Origin: Lachnospiraceae bacterium AC2028
GTDB lineage: Bacteria; Bacillota; Clostridia; Lachnospirales; Lachnospiraceae
Direction: 5' to 3'
Length of the DNA: 64,000 bases
NCBI GenBank assembly: GCA_000702685.1
Contig: JNJD01000006.1
Span: 124,001-188,000, forward strand
The notes below the pieces were generated by a model, which saw only the letters and a list, made by a program, of their open reading frames with translations, did no database searches and was not told where the DNA came from. The translations under genes and the position numbers were made by a program. Positions 9,695 through 18,232 of the stretch are shown one piece after another; the first letter of the stretch is position 1, and each line of letters opens with the position of its first letter.

Positions 9695-9886
9695 TTAGGA
9701 ATTATCTGATGCCCCGGGTGAACTTTCAGAAACAGATTCTACGCTTTCGGCATTTCCGGTCTTGGAATCTTTCCTCTTCCTTAAAAATCTGCCGATGATA
9801 AAACCGAGTGCGGCTACACATACGATTATTATCATAAGAAGCAGGTAGCTCAGGAACGAATTTACAAATACTATTCCCTGACCCAT
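9695..9886 (-). CDS. Small single-span membrane protein, function unknown
   Basis: 63 aa. Residues about 12-34 form one strongly hydrophobic helix (SYLLLMIIIVCVAALGFIIG), followed by a basic stop-transfer cluster RFLRKRKD and a short Ser/Glu-rich cytoplasmic tail, giving an N-out/C-in topology. I recognise no family. It is likely real: the ATG follows AGGGAGGA at good spacing, a consensus-like promoter lies upstream (9960-9989), and a terminator follows the stop, so it is a monocistronic transcript. Its function cannot be stated from sequence. Confidence 0.75.
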   Translation of the reverse strand: MGQGIVFVNSFLSYLLLMIIIVCVAALGFIIGRFLRKRKDSKTGNAESVESVSESSPGASDNS

Positions 9887-9912
9887 ATCAAATCCTCCCT
9901 AATAAAGCAGGC

Positions 9913-10006
9913 ATATAGTGTGGAAAAAAAACTCCGAATGTCCTCAAAACACACTATATAGTATACATTTTATACATTACGAACGTCAAGAAATAACGGA
10001 CATTCG
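9913..10006 (-). promoter_or_regulatory. Promoter framed by two interlocking inverted repeats
   Basis: The minus strand has TTGACG (9984-9989) and TATACT (9960-9965) 18 bases apart, pointing at the 63-aa gene. A perfect 9-base inverted repeat, cgaatgtcc at 9935-9943 and ggacattcg at 9998-10006, brackets the whole promoter. A second perfect 10-base repeat, atatagtgtg at 9913-9922 and cacactatat at 9950-9959, lies just downstream of the -10 and would form a stem in the 5' leader. The arrangement suggests operator half-sites and/or a regulated leader; the regulator is unknown. Confidence 0.65.
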
Positions 10007-10030
10007 CAGAGGTTATGTAAACCAAAATCA

Positions 10031-11728
10031 TCAGATTCGGCTTCTTTTATCGAGTTCTCCGCAGAGTTTCTCACTAGCCTCCGTAACAGATGCCGGAAAA
10101 CCGGTCTTTTTAAGAAGTGCTATGGCATTTCTGCTGTTTGTGGGACCTTTTTCAAGGATATATGAAAATGTAACATCATCCTCGGTAATGTTCTCGCCGA
10201 AATGCACGTTTTCATATTTATCCGAGATCAGTGTAGTAAGCTCGATATCATGCGTCGCGGCAAAAGTGATGACATTCAGATCCGACAGATAATTTAAAAC
10301 TGCACAGGCCGCTGCGATCCTTTCGGAAGTATTTGTACCGCGAAGTATTTCATCGATAAAACAGATAACGGGCCTGCCATCTGCAGAAGCTGCATCCACT
10401 ATCCTCTTAAGGCTCTTTATCTCAGCCATGAAATAGCTTTCACCCTTGAGTATGCTGTCGTTTACAGCTATGGATGAATATATCCTGAAATGGGATGCTT
10501 TATACGCGGATGCGCAGCATGTAGCAACAGTCTGGGCAAGTATCGCATTAACGGCAATCATCCTCATATAAGTTGATTTACCGCTTGCATTGGAACCGGT
10601 AATGAGTACACCGCCGGATGAACCGGCATCGTTGGCTACCGGCTTTTCAATAAGAGGATTGAATCCGTCTTTAATGCTTATGACTGCTTTATCCGTAAAT
10701 TCAGGTGCGCAATACGCTCCCTTCGTCTCAAGGAAAGCCCTGTAGGACGCTACGGAAAGACACATATCGAGATATCCGGTCTTTTCATATGCATCAAGAA
10801 TCCTGTCCTTATCCTTTTTAATGCCTGTAAGAAGAAATGCACTTGCAATAAGATCAAAATGGAAAAAGAGATTGATGTATGTAAGAAGCATCGAAATCAG
10901 ACCGTTACCGGAATTGGGACCGGAACTGAGCACAAATGATGCCAGAGATCTTTTTCCGCTGATCGATCCGAGTTCATCAGCAAGATCATCTATAAGCCTG
11001 CCTGTTTCGGACGAAAGTCCCTTAGGAAGACTTTTCTCCATACAGCTCAGTCTCATTATCATAGTGACTCCGTTAAGTTTTTCCTCGGCAGATCTTCTGA
11101 GCGAAAAATATGATGATATCTGAACCAGTATCAGAACAGCAAGAAATACGGCTCCGACGACAGGCTTCAGGATCAGTATGATAATGATGGCTATATAATA
11201 TACATCCGCTAAGATATGGAACCACGGATTAATGAACTTATCGGAACCGACTATATGTTCCAGATATTCCGGAAGAGTCTTATCTTTGACAAAACCGAGT
11301 TCATGAAGTGAAGAACCGAGAGCTATTCTCAGCTCCTCATCCTTATAAAGCTCAGCAACATAAATATCCGTTTTCTTAAGTTCTTCTTCGGAAGTACCGA
11401 TATCATGAAGCTTATAATACAGATATTCTTCTCCCGCAGCGGACAGGCAATTATCCATCTGAAGGAATATATCCTCCATACCGGTATCGGACCATGTCAG
11501 ATCATCAATCCGGTCTTTCACAGGATCGTTTTCGGCTTTAAGCTCAATAAGCTTTTGAAGGGCATTTTTTCTGCCCTGTGAAAGCTTTCTTGCCGAAGAC
11601 TTACCGAATGAATCACGAATAAGGGATACTGTCTGTCTCTTCTCTTCCAAAGACAGACGATATCCGCTGATCGCAAGAAGTATTAAGATTATTACAACAA
11701 AAACAATTCCGTACATATTAAAATGCAA
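10031..11728 (-). CDS. Membrane-anchored MutS-family ATPase
   Basis: 565 aa. A first hydrophobic helix (residues about 6-22), a soluble stretch, two further hydrophobic helices near residues 170-205, then a MutS domain-V ATPase: Walker A TGSNASGKST, the YMRMIAVNAILAQ helix, the SYFMAEIKSL signature region, Walker B VICFIDEILRGTN and the AATHDIEL switch. It lacks the MutS mismatch-recognition and connector domains and the MutS2 Smr nuclease, so it is not a mismatch repair MutS. Related membrane MutS-like proteins are widespread in Firmicutes and Bacteroidetes with unclear function. The start is TTG at 11728 preceded by AGGG, which is the 3' arm of the preceding terminator; an in-frame ATG at 11716 lacks a good ribosome site. 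Confidence 0.85.
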   Translation of the reverse strand: MHFNMYGIVFVVIILILLAISGYRLSLEEKRQTVSLIRDSFGKSSARKLSQGRKNALQKLIELKAENDPVKDRIDDLTWSDTGMEDIFLQMDNCLSAAGEEYLYYKLHDIGTSEEELKKTDIYVAELYKDEELRIALGSSLHELGFVKDKTLPEYLEHIVGSDKFINPWFHILADVYYIAIIIILILKPVVGAVFLAVLILVQISSYFSLRRSAEEKLNGVTMIMRLSCMEKSLPKGLSSETGRLIDDLADELGSISGKRSLASFVLSSGPNSGNGLISMLLTYINLFFHFDLIASAFLLTGIKKDKDRILDAYEKTGYLDMCLSVASYRAFLETKGAYCAPEFTDKAVISIKDGFNPLIEKPVANDAGSSGGVLITGSNASGKSTYMRMIAVNAILAQTVATCCASAYKASHFRIYSSIAVNDSILKGESYFMAEIKSLKRIVDAASADGRPVICFIDEILRGTNTSERIAAACAVLNYLSDLNVITFAATHDIELTTLISDKYENVHFGENITEDDVTFSYILEKGPTNSRNAIALLKKTGFPASVTEASEKLCGELDKRSRI

Positions 11729-11761
11729 AAAATCCCTGCCGGAATAAAACTCCGGCAGGGA
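11728..11761 (-). terminator. Intrinsic terminator of the NCS2 permease operon
   Basis: CCCTGCCGG pairs with CCGGCAGGG (11735-11761) and is followed by ATTTTTT on the minus strand. It closes the long run of genes from prs to the permease. Its 3' arm (GGCAGGG) and T-run abut the TTG start of the MutS-like gene, so readthrough transcripts would use the same bases as a ribosome binding site. Confidence 0.9.
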
Positions 11762-11771
11762 AAATTTTATA

Positions 11772-13136
11772 TCAGAGCAAAATGTATTTCAGAACAAAGA
11801 GTATTGCAAGGATGTACATAAGGGGCTTGATCTTCTTAGCATTGCCGGTGCAGAGATTAATGACAACGTAAGAAATGACACCGATGCAGATACCGTCGGA
11901 AATACTGTAAACAAGGGGCATTACAAGGAAAGCAAGGAAAGCGGGAATAGCTTCGGTGGGATCCTTGAGATCGATACCGGTAATAGCACTCATCATAAGG
12001 AATCCTACGAATACAAGAGCGGGAGCTGTTGCAAATCCGGGGATCGATATGAACAGAGGCGAAAGGATGAGTGATACAAGGAAAAGAAGTCCGGTAACTA
12101 CAGAGGAAAGTCCGGTACGTCCGCCTGCGGATACACCTGCTGAAGACTCAACGAAGGTAGTTGTTGTGGAAGTTCCGAGAACAGCACCTGCGCTGGTAGC
12201 GATAGCGTCTGCAAGAAGAGCGGGACGGATGCGGGGAAGCTTACCTTCCTTATCAAGCATGTCAGCCTTATCCGCACATCCGATGAGAGTTCCGAGAGTA
12301 TCGAATACGTCAACAAAAAGGAATGCAAACATGATGACCATGAAGTCGATGATCTTGAAGTTCTCAAAAGCAGCTGCTGAGAAGCATGCTCCGAAAGTTT
12401 CTCCGATCGATGCAAATGAAAATGATGCAAATCCGGAGGGAATAGCCGAATAGAACTCAGCTTCCGCATTGGGAACATAGAATCCTACAAGTTCACAGAT
12501 GATTCCGAGGATCCATGTAGCAAAGATACCGATGAGGATCGCACCTTTAACCTTCTTGATGTGAAGGATCGCGATAATGAAAACACCGATAAGGGAAAGA
12601 AGTGCCCAGATACCGATGGTGGTGAAATTCTCTTTGAATTTAACGAGAGTGACGAGTGTAGCTCCGTCATCAACTACGAATTTAGCATTCTGAAGTCCGA
12701 TGAAAGCTACGAAAAGTCCGATACCGACGGAAACACCCTTCTTTAGCTGAAGAGGAATTGCATTGAAAATAGCTTCTCTTACGGGAGTTACGGAAAGGAC
12801 GATAAAGATAAGACCTTCAATAAATACGGCAAAGAGAGCAAACTGCCATGAATATCCCATACCAAGGCATACGGTATATGCAAAATATGCATTAAGTCCG
12901 AGACCGGGAGCTAAGGCGAAGGGATAATTTGCCATCAGACCCATACACATGGTTCCGATGAATGCGGCAAGAGCTGTGGCAATGGTGATAGCCTGGGGAT
13001 TCATTCCGGATGCGGAAAGAATACTGGGGTTAACAGCCAGGATATATGCCATGGCCATGAAGGTAGTTACGCCCGCGATGATCTCTGTTTTGACATCGGT
13101 GCCGTTCTCCTTCAGTTTAAAAGTTTTTTCAAGCAT
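11772..13136 (-). CDS. NCS2 family purine permease (AdeP/PbuG-like)
   Basis: 454 aa integral membrane transporter of the AzgA-like NCS2 branch, which imports hypoxanthine, guanine or adenine with protons. The N-terminal EIIAGVTTFMAMAYILAVNPSI and the LAPGLGLNAYFAYTV helix are diagnostic; ALLADAIATSAGAVLGTSTTTTFVESSAG is the other substrate-site helix region. About twelve to fourteen hydrophobic spans are visible. It is the last gene of the salvage cluster with the deaminases and PunA, fitting uptake of purine bases. Its leader (13137-13219) has no purine-riboswitch core that I can recognise, but can form two alternative small hairpins at the ribosome site. Confidence 0.93.
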   Translation of the reverse strand: MLEKTFKLKENGTDVKTEIIAGVTTFMAMAYILAVNPSILSASGMNPQAITIATALAAFIGTMCMGLMANYPFALAPGLGLNAYFAYTVCLGMGYSWQFALFAVFIEGLIFIVLSVTPVREAIFNAIPLQLKKGVSVGIGLFVAFIGLQNAKFVVDDGATLVTLVKFKENFTTIGIWALLSLIGVFIIAILHIKKVKGAILIGIFATWILGIICELVGFYVPNAEAEFYSAIPSGFASFSFASIGETFGACFSAAAFENFKIIDFMVIMFAFLFVDVFDTLGTLIGCADKADMLDKEGKLPRIRPALLADAIATSAGAVLGTSTTTTFVESSAGVSAGGRTGLSSVVTGLLFLVSLILSPLFISIPGFATAPALVFVGFLMMSAITGIDLKDPTEAIPAFLAFLVMPLVYSISDGICIGVISYVVINLCTGNAKKIKPLMYILAILFVLKYILL

Positions 13137-13219
13137 TTTTAATTCTCCTTTCTCATTTTATGAGAATTTCTAATAAAATACTTTTTATAGAGAACAGAAA
13201 ATAATTTCCGTCTGCTATC

Positions 13220-14503
13220 TTAGCCGGATACTATTTTGTTAGTTCTCTCCCCACACCTTCCGATAACTTCTTCCGGATCGAATCCAAGATCATATTCACC
13301 ATTGTAATACAATATCCGTCCGGAAACCATCGTCATCTTGATATTTGCGGTCTGACCCGAATATACAAGATTTTTGACTATATTATTGACAGGCTGCATA
13401 TTGGGCCTGTTCATATCGATCATTATAATATCTGCCGGCAGACCCGCACTTATAAGACCCGAATCCTCAAGTCCCATACATCCGGCTCCGCCTTTGACCG
13501 CCATATCAAGTATAACAGATGCGTCGATGCATGCGGCATCTTTTTCTCTGAGTTTACATAAAACTGCTGTAAGATACATTTCCCTGAACATATCGAGACA
13601 GTTATTGCTTGCGGGTCCGTCGGTACCTATAGCAAGCTTTATTCCTTTATCATAGAGCTTCTTAAGAGGGGCAATTCCGCTTGCGAGCTTGCAATTGGAT
13701 GCGGAATTAATGACCGTATAGACCTCTTTTTCCTTAAGGATTTCTATTTCTTCATCCGTTACGTGGACTCCGTGATAAATTCCGCCGCCAAAGTCAAATA
13801 ATCCGAGGGAAGCAAGGAATTTAACCGGAGGCAGCCCGTATCTTTCAATACAGCCGCCAACTTCGCTTTCGGTTTCGGAAGCATGGCAATATATACCGGT
13901 TTTCTTATCGTGAACAAAGGCCGAAAGCTTTTCGAGCTTATCGCGGGATGTGGTATATTCGGCGTGAATCCCGGCCTTAAAAGAAATAAGGGGGCTGCAG
14001 GAATTCAACCTGTCATACTGAACTTCCAGCTCGGAAAGCGATGAAGTGAAATCATTAAGTCCGGATACAATGACAGCTCTCATACCGGCATTTGCAAATA
14101 CTTCAGCCGTTACATCCGGACGCAGATACATATCCATAGCCGACACAATACCGCCGGATACATATTCCATTATGGCCAGCCTTTGAAAATCGGCTATATC
14201 ATCATCCGTGAGCTTAGCTTCGTGGGGGAAGATGTCCTCCTCAAGCCATTTGGGAGTGGGCTTGTCATCGGCAAGGGACCTTAAAAAGGTCATTGCGGAA
14301 TGGGTATGCGCATCGTTAAAGCCGCGCATAAGGAGATTTCCCTTACAGTCGATCTCCCTGTCGAATATCCGGTCCTCGGGTTTAATCTCACCGTCATAAA
14401 TGACCTCGGCAATCTTACCGTCCAAAACGCGCACCTCTCCGCTCCTCACCGTATGTGAAGCATCAAGATCCAATATTCTCGCGTTGTACAAGCGGATATT
14501 CAA
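13220..14503 (-). CDS. Amidohydrolase, MTA/SAH or adenosine deaminase type
   Basis: 427 aa metal-dependent amidohydrolase of the MtaD/SsnA family. Metal ligands are seen in GFNDAHTHSA (H-x-H near residue 65), GIHAEYT, YCHASETESE and IGTDGPASNN (catalytic Asp). The family deaminates 5'-methylthioadenosine, S-adenosylhomocysteine or related purines to the inosine analogue. Position between cdd and an NCS2 purine permease supports a nucleoside deaminase role; the exact substrate is not decidable from sequence. It begins 21 bases after cdd. Confidence 0.87.
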   Translation of the reverse strand: MNIRLYNARILDLDASHTVRSGEVRVLDGKIAEVIYDGEIKPEDRIFDREIDCKGNLLMRGFNDAHTHSAMTFLRSLADDKPTPKWLEEDIFPHEAKLTDDDIADFQRLAIMEYVSGGIVSAMDMYLRPDVTAEVFANAGMRAVIVSGLNDFTSSLSELEVQYDRLNSCSPLISFKAGIHAEYTTSRDKLEKLSAFVHDKKTGIYCHASETESEVGGCIERYGLPPVKFLASLGLFDFGGGIYHGVHVTDEEIEILKEKEVYTVINSASNCKLASGIAPLKKLYDKGIKLAIGTDGPASNNCLDMFREMYLTAVLCKLREKDAACIDASVILDMAVKGGAGCMGLEDSGLISAGLPADIIMIDMNRPNMQPVNNIVKNLVYSGQTANIKMTMVSGRILYYNGEYDLGFDPEEVIGRCGERTNKIVSG

Positions 14504-14524
14504 TATATAATCCTCAAGTTATAT

Positions 14525-14947
14525 TTATTTAATTGAATCAGCGGTAAATGCCTCGGGCAGAAGTTCCGAGAGCTTGTAGACCTTCTTATCATCGATGCTT
14601 CGTGCAACGATCACAGTCATGTCCGCTCCTCCGAATTCGGAAAGGAACTGCCTGCATATTCCGCAGGGATAGGCATAATCGGAAAGCTCCTTAGCATCCT
14701 TGAGACCGCCGACGATGGCAACGGCCTTGAACTGCTTATCTCCTTCACTGACAGCTTTGAGAGCGGCACATCTTTCGGCACATATGGTTGCACCGTAGGA
14801 TGAATTCTCAACGTTACAGCCTCTGTATATCTCTCCCGAAGATGTCAGGATTGCCGCACCTACCGCATATCCCGAGTAGGGGCAATAGGACTTGGTTCTT
14901 CCTTCAAAAGCATTAAGTATAAGATTCTGTATCTCTTCTTCATTCAT
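14525..14947 (-). CDS. cdd: Cytidine deaminase
   Basis: Converts cytidine and deoxycytidine to uridine forms. Of 140 aa, the zinc site is ENSSYGATICAERCAA (H replaced by Cys as in the tetrameric CDAs: C-A-E with catalytic Glu) and PCGICRQFLSEF (two further Cys). The N-terminal YCPYSGYAVGAA loop is typical. I choose the ATG at 14947, eight bases after GAGG; a GTG three codons upstream is also open but would place the ribosome site inside the gene. It lies 10 bases after punA. Confidence 0.95.
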   Translation of the reverse strand: MNEEEIQNLILNAFEGRTKSYCPYSGYAVGAAILTSSGEIYRGCNVENSSYGATICAERCAALKAVSEGDKQFKAVAIVGGLKDAKELSDYAYPCGICRQFLSEFGGADMTVIVARSIDDKKVYKLSELLPEAFTADSIK

Positions 14948-14957
14948 AACGCGCACC

Positions 14958-15779
14958 TCAAAAAGCGGCTATGGAAGCTCTTACGAGTTCTTCAAATCTC
15001 TTCGAAACGGAATCGGCTGCTTTCTGAACCTCTTCGTGATTAAGTTCTTCTCCGGTGATGCCGGCAGCCATATTGGAGATGACAGAGATGCCGCAGACTT
15101 TCATTCCGGCATGTCTTGCAGCAATTGCTTCAATAGCGGTACTCATACCTACAGCACTTCCTCCGAGAAGCCTGAGAGCCTTAACATCGGAAGGTGATTC
15201 ATAAGAAGGTCCGCTGAGCTGGACATAAACTCCCTTGAAAAGCTCGGAATTCTGTTCGGCAGCTTTATCTATGATGATCTGTGAAAGATCCTTGTCGTAG
15301 ATCCTGGTCATATCGGGGAATCTTGTGCCGAGTTCCTCAACATTGGGTCCGATAAGAGGATTCCTTACAAGAAATGAAATCTGGTCTTCTATGAGCATAA
15401 GACAGCCCGGATGGAAGCTTTCGTTGATACCGCCGGCAGCATTGGTAAGGAAGAGGATCTTTGCTCCCATCAGATACATCAGTCTGATGGGCATGACAAC
15501 ATCCGAAGGCTCATAGCCTTCATACATATGAACTCTTCCCTTCATGCAGACAATTTTCTTGTCTCCGTCATATCCGAATATGAACTTGCCGGAATGACCC
15601 TGTACGGTTGATACCGGGAAACCGGGAAGTTCGGAATAAGGGATCTCACATACGGTCTTAATGGAATCGGCATATGCACCGAGACCCGAACCGAGTACAA
15701 GTGCGATCTCGGGAACAAAATCAGTCTTTTCCCTTACGGCCTTTAATGCTGTCTGCAGTTTTTCGTAAGCTTCACTCAT
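14958..15779 (-). CDS. punA: Purine-nucleoside phosphorylase
   Basis: 273 aa trimeric PNP of the PNP/MTAP family, cleaving inosine/guanosine with phosphate to base plus ribose-1-phosphate. Seen: [12 protein letters not shown] phosphate loop, [34 protein letters not shown] base-pocket strand, and [10 protein letters not shown]. Its ATG overlaps the tyrS stop by four bases (ATGA). With cdd, the deaminase and the permease it forms a nucleoside salvage group. Confidence 0.95.
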   Translation of the reverse strand: MSEAYEKLQTALKAVREKTDFVPEIALVLGSGLGAYADSIKTVCEIPYSELPGFPVSTVQGHSGKFIFGYDGDKKIVCMKGRVHMYEGYEPSDVVMPIRLMYLMGAKILFLTNAAGGINESFHPGCLMLIEDQISFLVRNPLIGPNVEELGTRFPDMTRIYDKDLSQIIIDKAAEQNSELFKGVYVQLSGPSYESPSDVKALRLLGGSAVGMSTAIEAIAARHAGMKVCGISVISNMAAGITGEELNHEEVQKAADSVSKRFEELVRASIAAF

Positions 15780-16999
15780 GAGATCACCTTTTTGAACGCT
15801 TTCTTTCCGCGTCTGACAAGTTTTCCGTCCTTAAGATCTTCAGCGGAATATAATGTTTTAACATCGGTTACCTTCTCATCGTCAACGGTCACACCGCCCT
15901 GCTCAACGGCACGGCGTGCTTCGTTTCTTGTAGGGCAGAGACCGGCCTTTACGAGTATTCCGAGAATATCGATCTTGCCGTCCCTGTAATCTCCTTCCTC
16001 TATCTGAACGGTGGGGATATCCGCACCCGTGATATCACCGCCTCCGAAAAGAGCATTGGCTCCTGCTTCAGCCTTATCGGCTTCTTCCTTGCCGTGTACA
16101 AGCTCTGTGAGTTCGTGTGCAAGGATCTTCTTGGCTTCATTGATCTTGGAATCTTCCCATTTGCACATCTCCTCAATCTGTTCGATAGGAAGGAATGTGA
16201 GCATTCTCAGGCACTTGAAGACATCGGCATCACCGACATTTCTCCAGTACTGGTAGAACTCGTAAGGAGTGGTCTTATCGGCATCAAGCCATACAGCACC
16301 CTTTGCAGTCTTACCCATCTTCTTGCCTTCCGAATTGAGAAGAAGGGTTATGGTCATTGCATATGCATCCTTGCCGAGCTTCTTTCTGATGAGTTCGGTT
16401 CCGCCGAGCATGTTGCTCCACTGATCGTCACCGCCAAACTGCATATTGCAGCCGTATCTCTTGTAAAGCTCAAGGAAATCGTAGGACTGCATGAGCATAT
16501 AGTTGAACTCAAGGAAGCTGAGTCCCTTCTCCATGCGCTGCTTGTAGCACTCTGCCCGGAGCATATTGTTTACCGAGAAATGAGGACCGATATCCCTGAT
16601 GAACTCAACATAGTTAAGATCAAGGAGCCAGTCTGCATTATTGACGAGCTTAGCCTTGTCCTCTCCGAATTCGATGAATCTGGACATCTGCTTCTTGAAG
16701 CACTCTACATTGTGCTCAATGGTCTCTTTTGTCATCATAGTACGCATATCGCTTCTTCCGGTGGGGTCACCGATCATTCCGGTGCCGCCGCCGACAAGAG
16801 CTATGGGCTTATTGCCTGCCTGCTGAAGTCTCTTCATAAGGCAGAGCGCCATGAAATGTCCGACATGAAGTGAATCTGCGGTAGGATCGAATCCTATATA
16901 AAATGTAGCTTTGCCGTTGTTGACAAGCTCCCTTATCTCATTTTCGTCCGTAAGCTGTGCAAGAAGCTGTCTCTGCTGCAGCTCTTCAAAAATACCCAT
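15776..16999 (-). CDS. tyrS: Tyrosyl-tRNA synthetase
   Basis: 407 aa class I synthetase. The HIGH-type motif is HVGHF (residues about 45-49, [13 protein letters not shown]), the tyrosine/AMP pocket includes [22 protein letters not shown], and the KMSKS-type loop is [11 protein letters not shown]; an S4 RNA-binding domain closes the protein ([19 protein letters not shown]). The ATG follows AAAGGAGATTTTTAAG. Many Firmicutes tyrS genes have a T-box leader; here only 24 bases separate it from the VWA gene, so no T-box is present and expression depends on the upstream operon or an internal promoter. Confidence 0.97.
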   Translation of the reverse strand: MGIFEELQQRQLLAQLTDENEIRELVNNGKATFYIGFDPTADSLHVGHFMALCLMKRLQQAGNKPIALVGGGTGMIGDPTGRSDMRTMMTKETIEHNVECFKKQMSRFIEFGEDKAKLVNNADWLLDLNYVEFIRDIGPHFSVNNMLRAECYKQRMEKGLSFLEFNYMLMQSYDFLELYKRYGCNMQFGGDDQWSNMLGGTELIRKKLGKDAYAMTITLLLNSEGKKMGKTAKGAVWLDADKTTPYEFYQYWRNVGDADVFKCLRMLTFLPIEQIEEMCKWEDSKINEAKKILAHELTELVHGKEEADKAEAGANALFGGGDITGADIPTVQIEEGDYRDGKIDILGILVKAGLCPTRNEARRAVEQGGVTVDDEKVTDVKTLYSAEDLKDGKLVRRGKKAFKKVIS

Positions 17000-17023
17000 C
17001 TTAAAAATCTCCTTTAAAAAAAT

Positions 17024-18232
17024 TTATCTTGTTTCCATGAGCTTGGTCATAGCCTGATCAAGACCTTTCACGGATAATTTATACATCGGAAACATCTGCT
17101 TTACTGCTGTCTCGGCTTCTCTCCACGGTGCGTTTCCGGGAGCCATCTTAGGATTGAGCCATACAACCTTCTTATAATGTCTCTTAATGGATTTAAGCCA
17201 TTCTTCGCCGCTCAGTCCGTCATTGGGGCCGCGGTAATTACCGGTATCCGAATACAGTTCTTCGGGAGCCATTGCCGCATCTCCCACTATTATAACCTTA
17301 TAATCGGAATCCGTGTTACGGAAAAGCCATTTTGTTTCAACCCAGTCACCGTTTTCGCATTCCGGAGTCTTATAAACGTGGGAATATATGCAGTTATGGA
17401 AATAATAACATTTTACTTCCTTGTAGTGATTACTTTTATTCACCGCCTGGAAAAGATCGTTAAGCAGTGTGGAATACGGAATCATCGTTCCTCCTGAATC
17501 CATAAGAAGAAGCAGCTTGACCGAATTCTTCCTCGGTTTTCTCATCTCGATCTTAAGAACCCCGCCCTGATTGCAGGTTTCATCCACAGTCTTATCAATA
17601 TCAAGCTCTCTTTCGGGAGTATCAAGCCTGGAAGAAAACTGTCTGAGCCTCCTGAACGCAAGCTGGAACTGCCTGTTGGTCATGACTCTGTCATCACGGA
17701 AATCCCGGTATTTCTTTGCGCCGATAACCGCAAATGCCGACTGATAACCGGTAGTTCCTCCGACTCTTACACCGCCGATATTACCTCCGGTATTACCGAA
17801 TGAAGTCTTACCCATTGTTCCGATCCAGAACGAACCGCCGTTATGCTCCGAATCCTGATCCTTGAGGCGCTGTTTGAATTTCTGCTCGACATCTTCTTTG
17901 TCGATAATGATACCTTCACCTTCCATCTTGTTCAGATGATCCCTTGCTTCCATCTCCGCAAGCTGCATCATATCGGATTTATCAAGCCACCTGAGCATTT
18001 CCTTACCGACTTCGGGATCACTCTTTATCTTGCCGAAGCATTCTTCAAATGCTTCATCATACTTGTCATAATCCGTTTCCGATTTAACAAGTATCATTCG
18101 AGCACAATGATAAAACCTTGAGAGCTGGCCGCCGATCAATGAAGAATCAAGTGCATTCTCCAGATCGAGCCATTCGCCCAAAGTAACGTTGATGCCGTGC
18201 TTTCTTAAACTTTCAAAAAAATTCAAAAACAT
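17024..18232 (-). CDS. VWA-domain protein, CoxE-like, partner of MoxR ATPase
   Basis: 402 aa. The N-terminal half is alpha-helical and acidic; the C-terminal third (about residues 225-400) is a von Willebrand factor A fold beginning KLLLLMDSGGTMIPYS. The MIDAS motif is D-S-G-G-T instead of D-x-S-x-S, a variant known in CoxE-type proteins. A Gly-rich segment (GGNIGGVRVGGTTG) precedes it. VWA/MoxR pairs act as ATP-driven chaperone or metal-insertion machines. Its start overlaps the moxR stop by one base, so the two are made together. Substrate unknown; the gene cluster links it to a phosphorelay. Confidence 0.85.
   Translation of the reverse strand: MFLNFFESLRKHGINVTLGEWLDLENALDSSLIGGQLSRFYHCARMILVKSETDYDKYDEAFEECFGKIKSDPEVGKEMLRWLDKSDMMQLAEMEARDHLNKMEGEGIIIDKEDVEQKFKQRLKDQDSEHNGGSFWIGTMGKTSFGNTGGNIGGVRVGGTTGYQSAFAVIGAKKYRDFRDDRVMTNRQFQLAFRRLRQFSSRLDTPERELDIDKTVDETCNQGGVLKIEMRKPRKNSVKLLLLMDSGGTMIPYSTLLNDLFQAVNKSNHYKEVKCYYFHNCIYSHVYKTPECENGDWVETKWLFRNTDSDYKVIIVGDAAMAPEELYSDTGNYRGPNDGLSGEEWLKSIKRHYKKVVWLNPKMAPGNAPWREAETAVKQMFPMYKLSVKGLDQAMTKLMETR

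Noticed and set aside
16094-16873. 259-aa plus-strand frame opposite tyrS
   Set aside because: Antisense to conserved tyrS motifs; no promoter or ribosome site.
17000-17023. T-box leader for tyrS
   Set aside because: The gap is only 24 bases, too short for any T-box.
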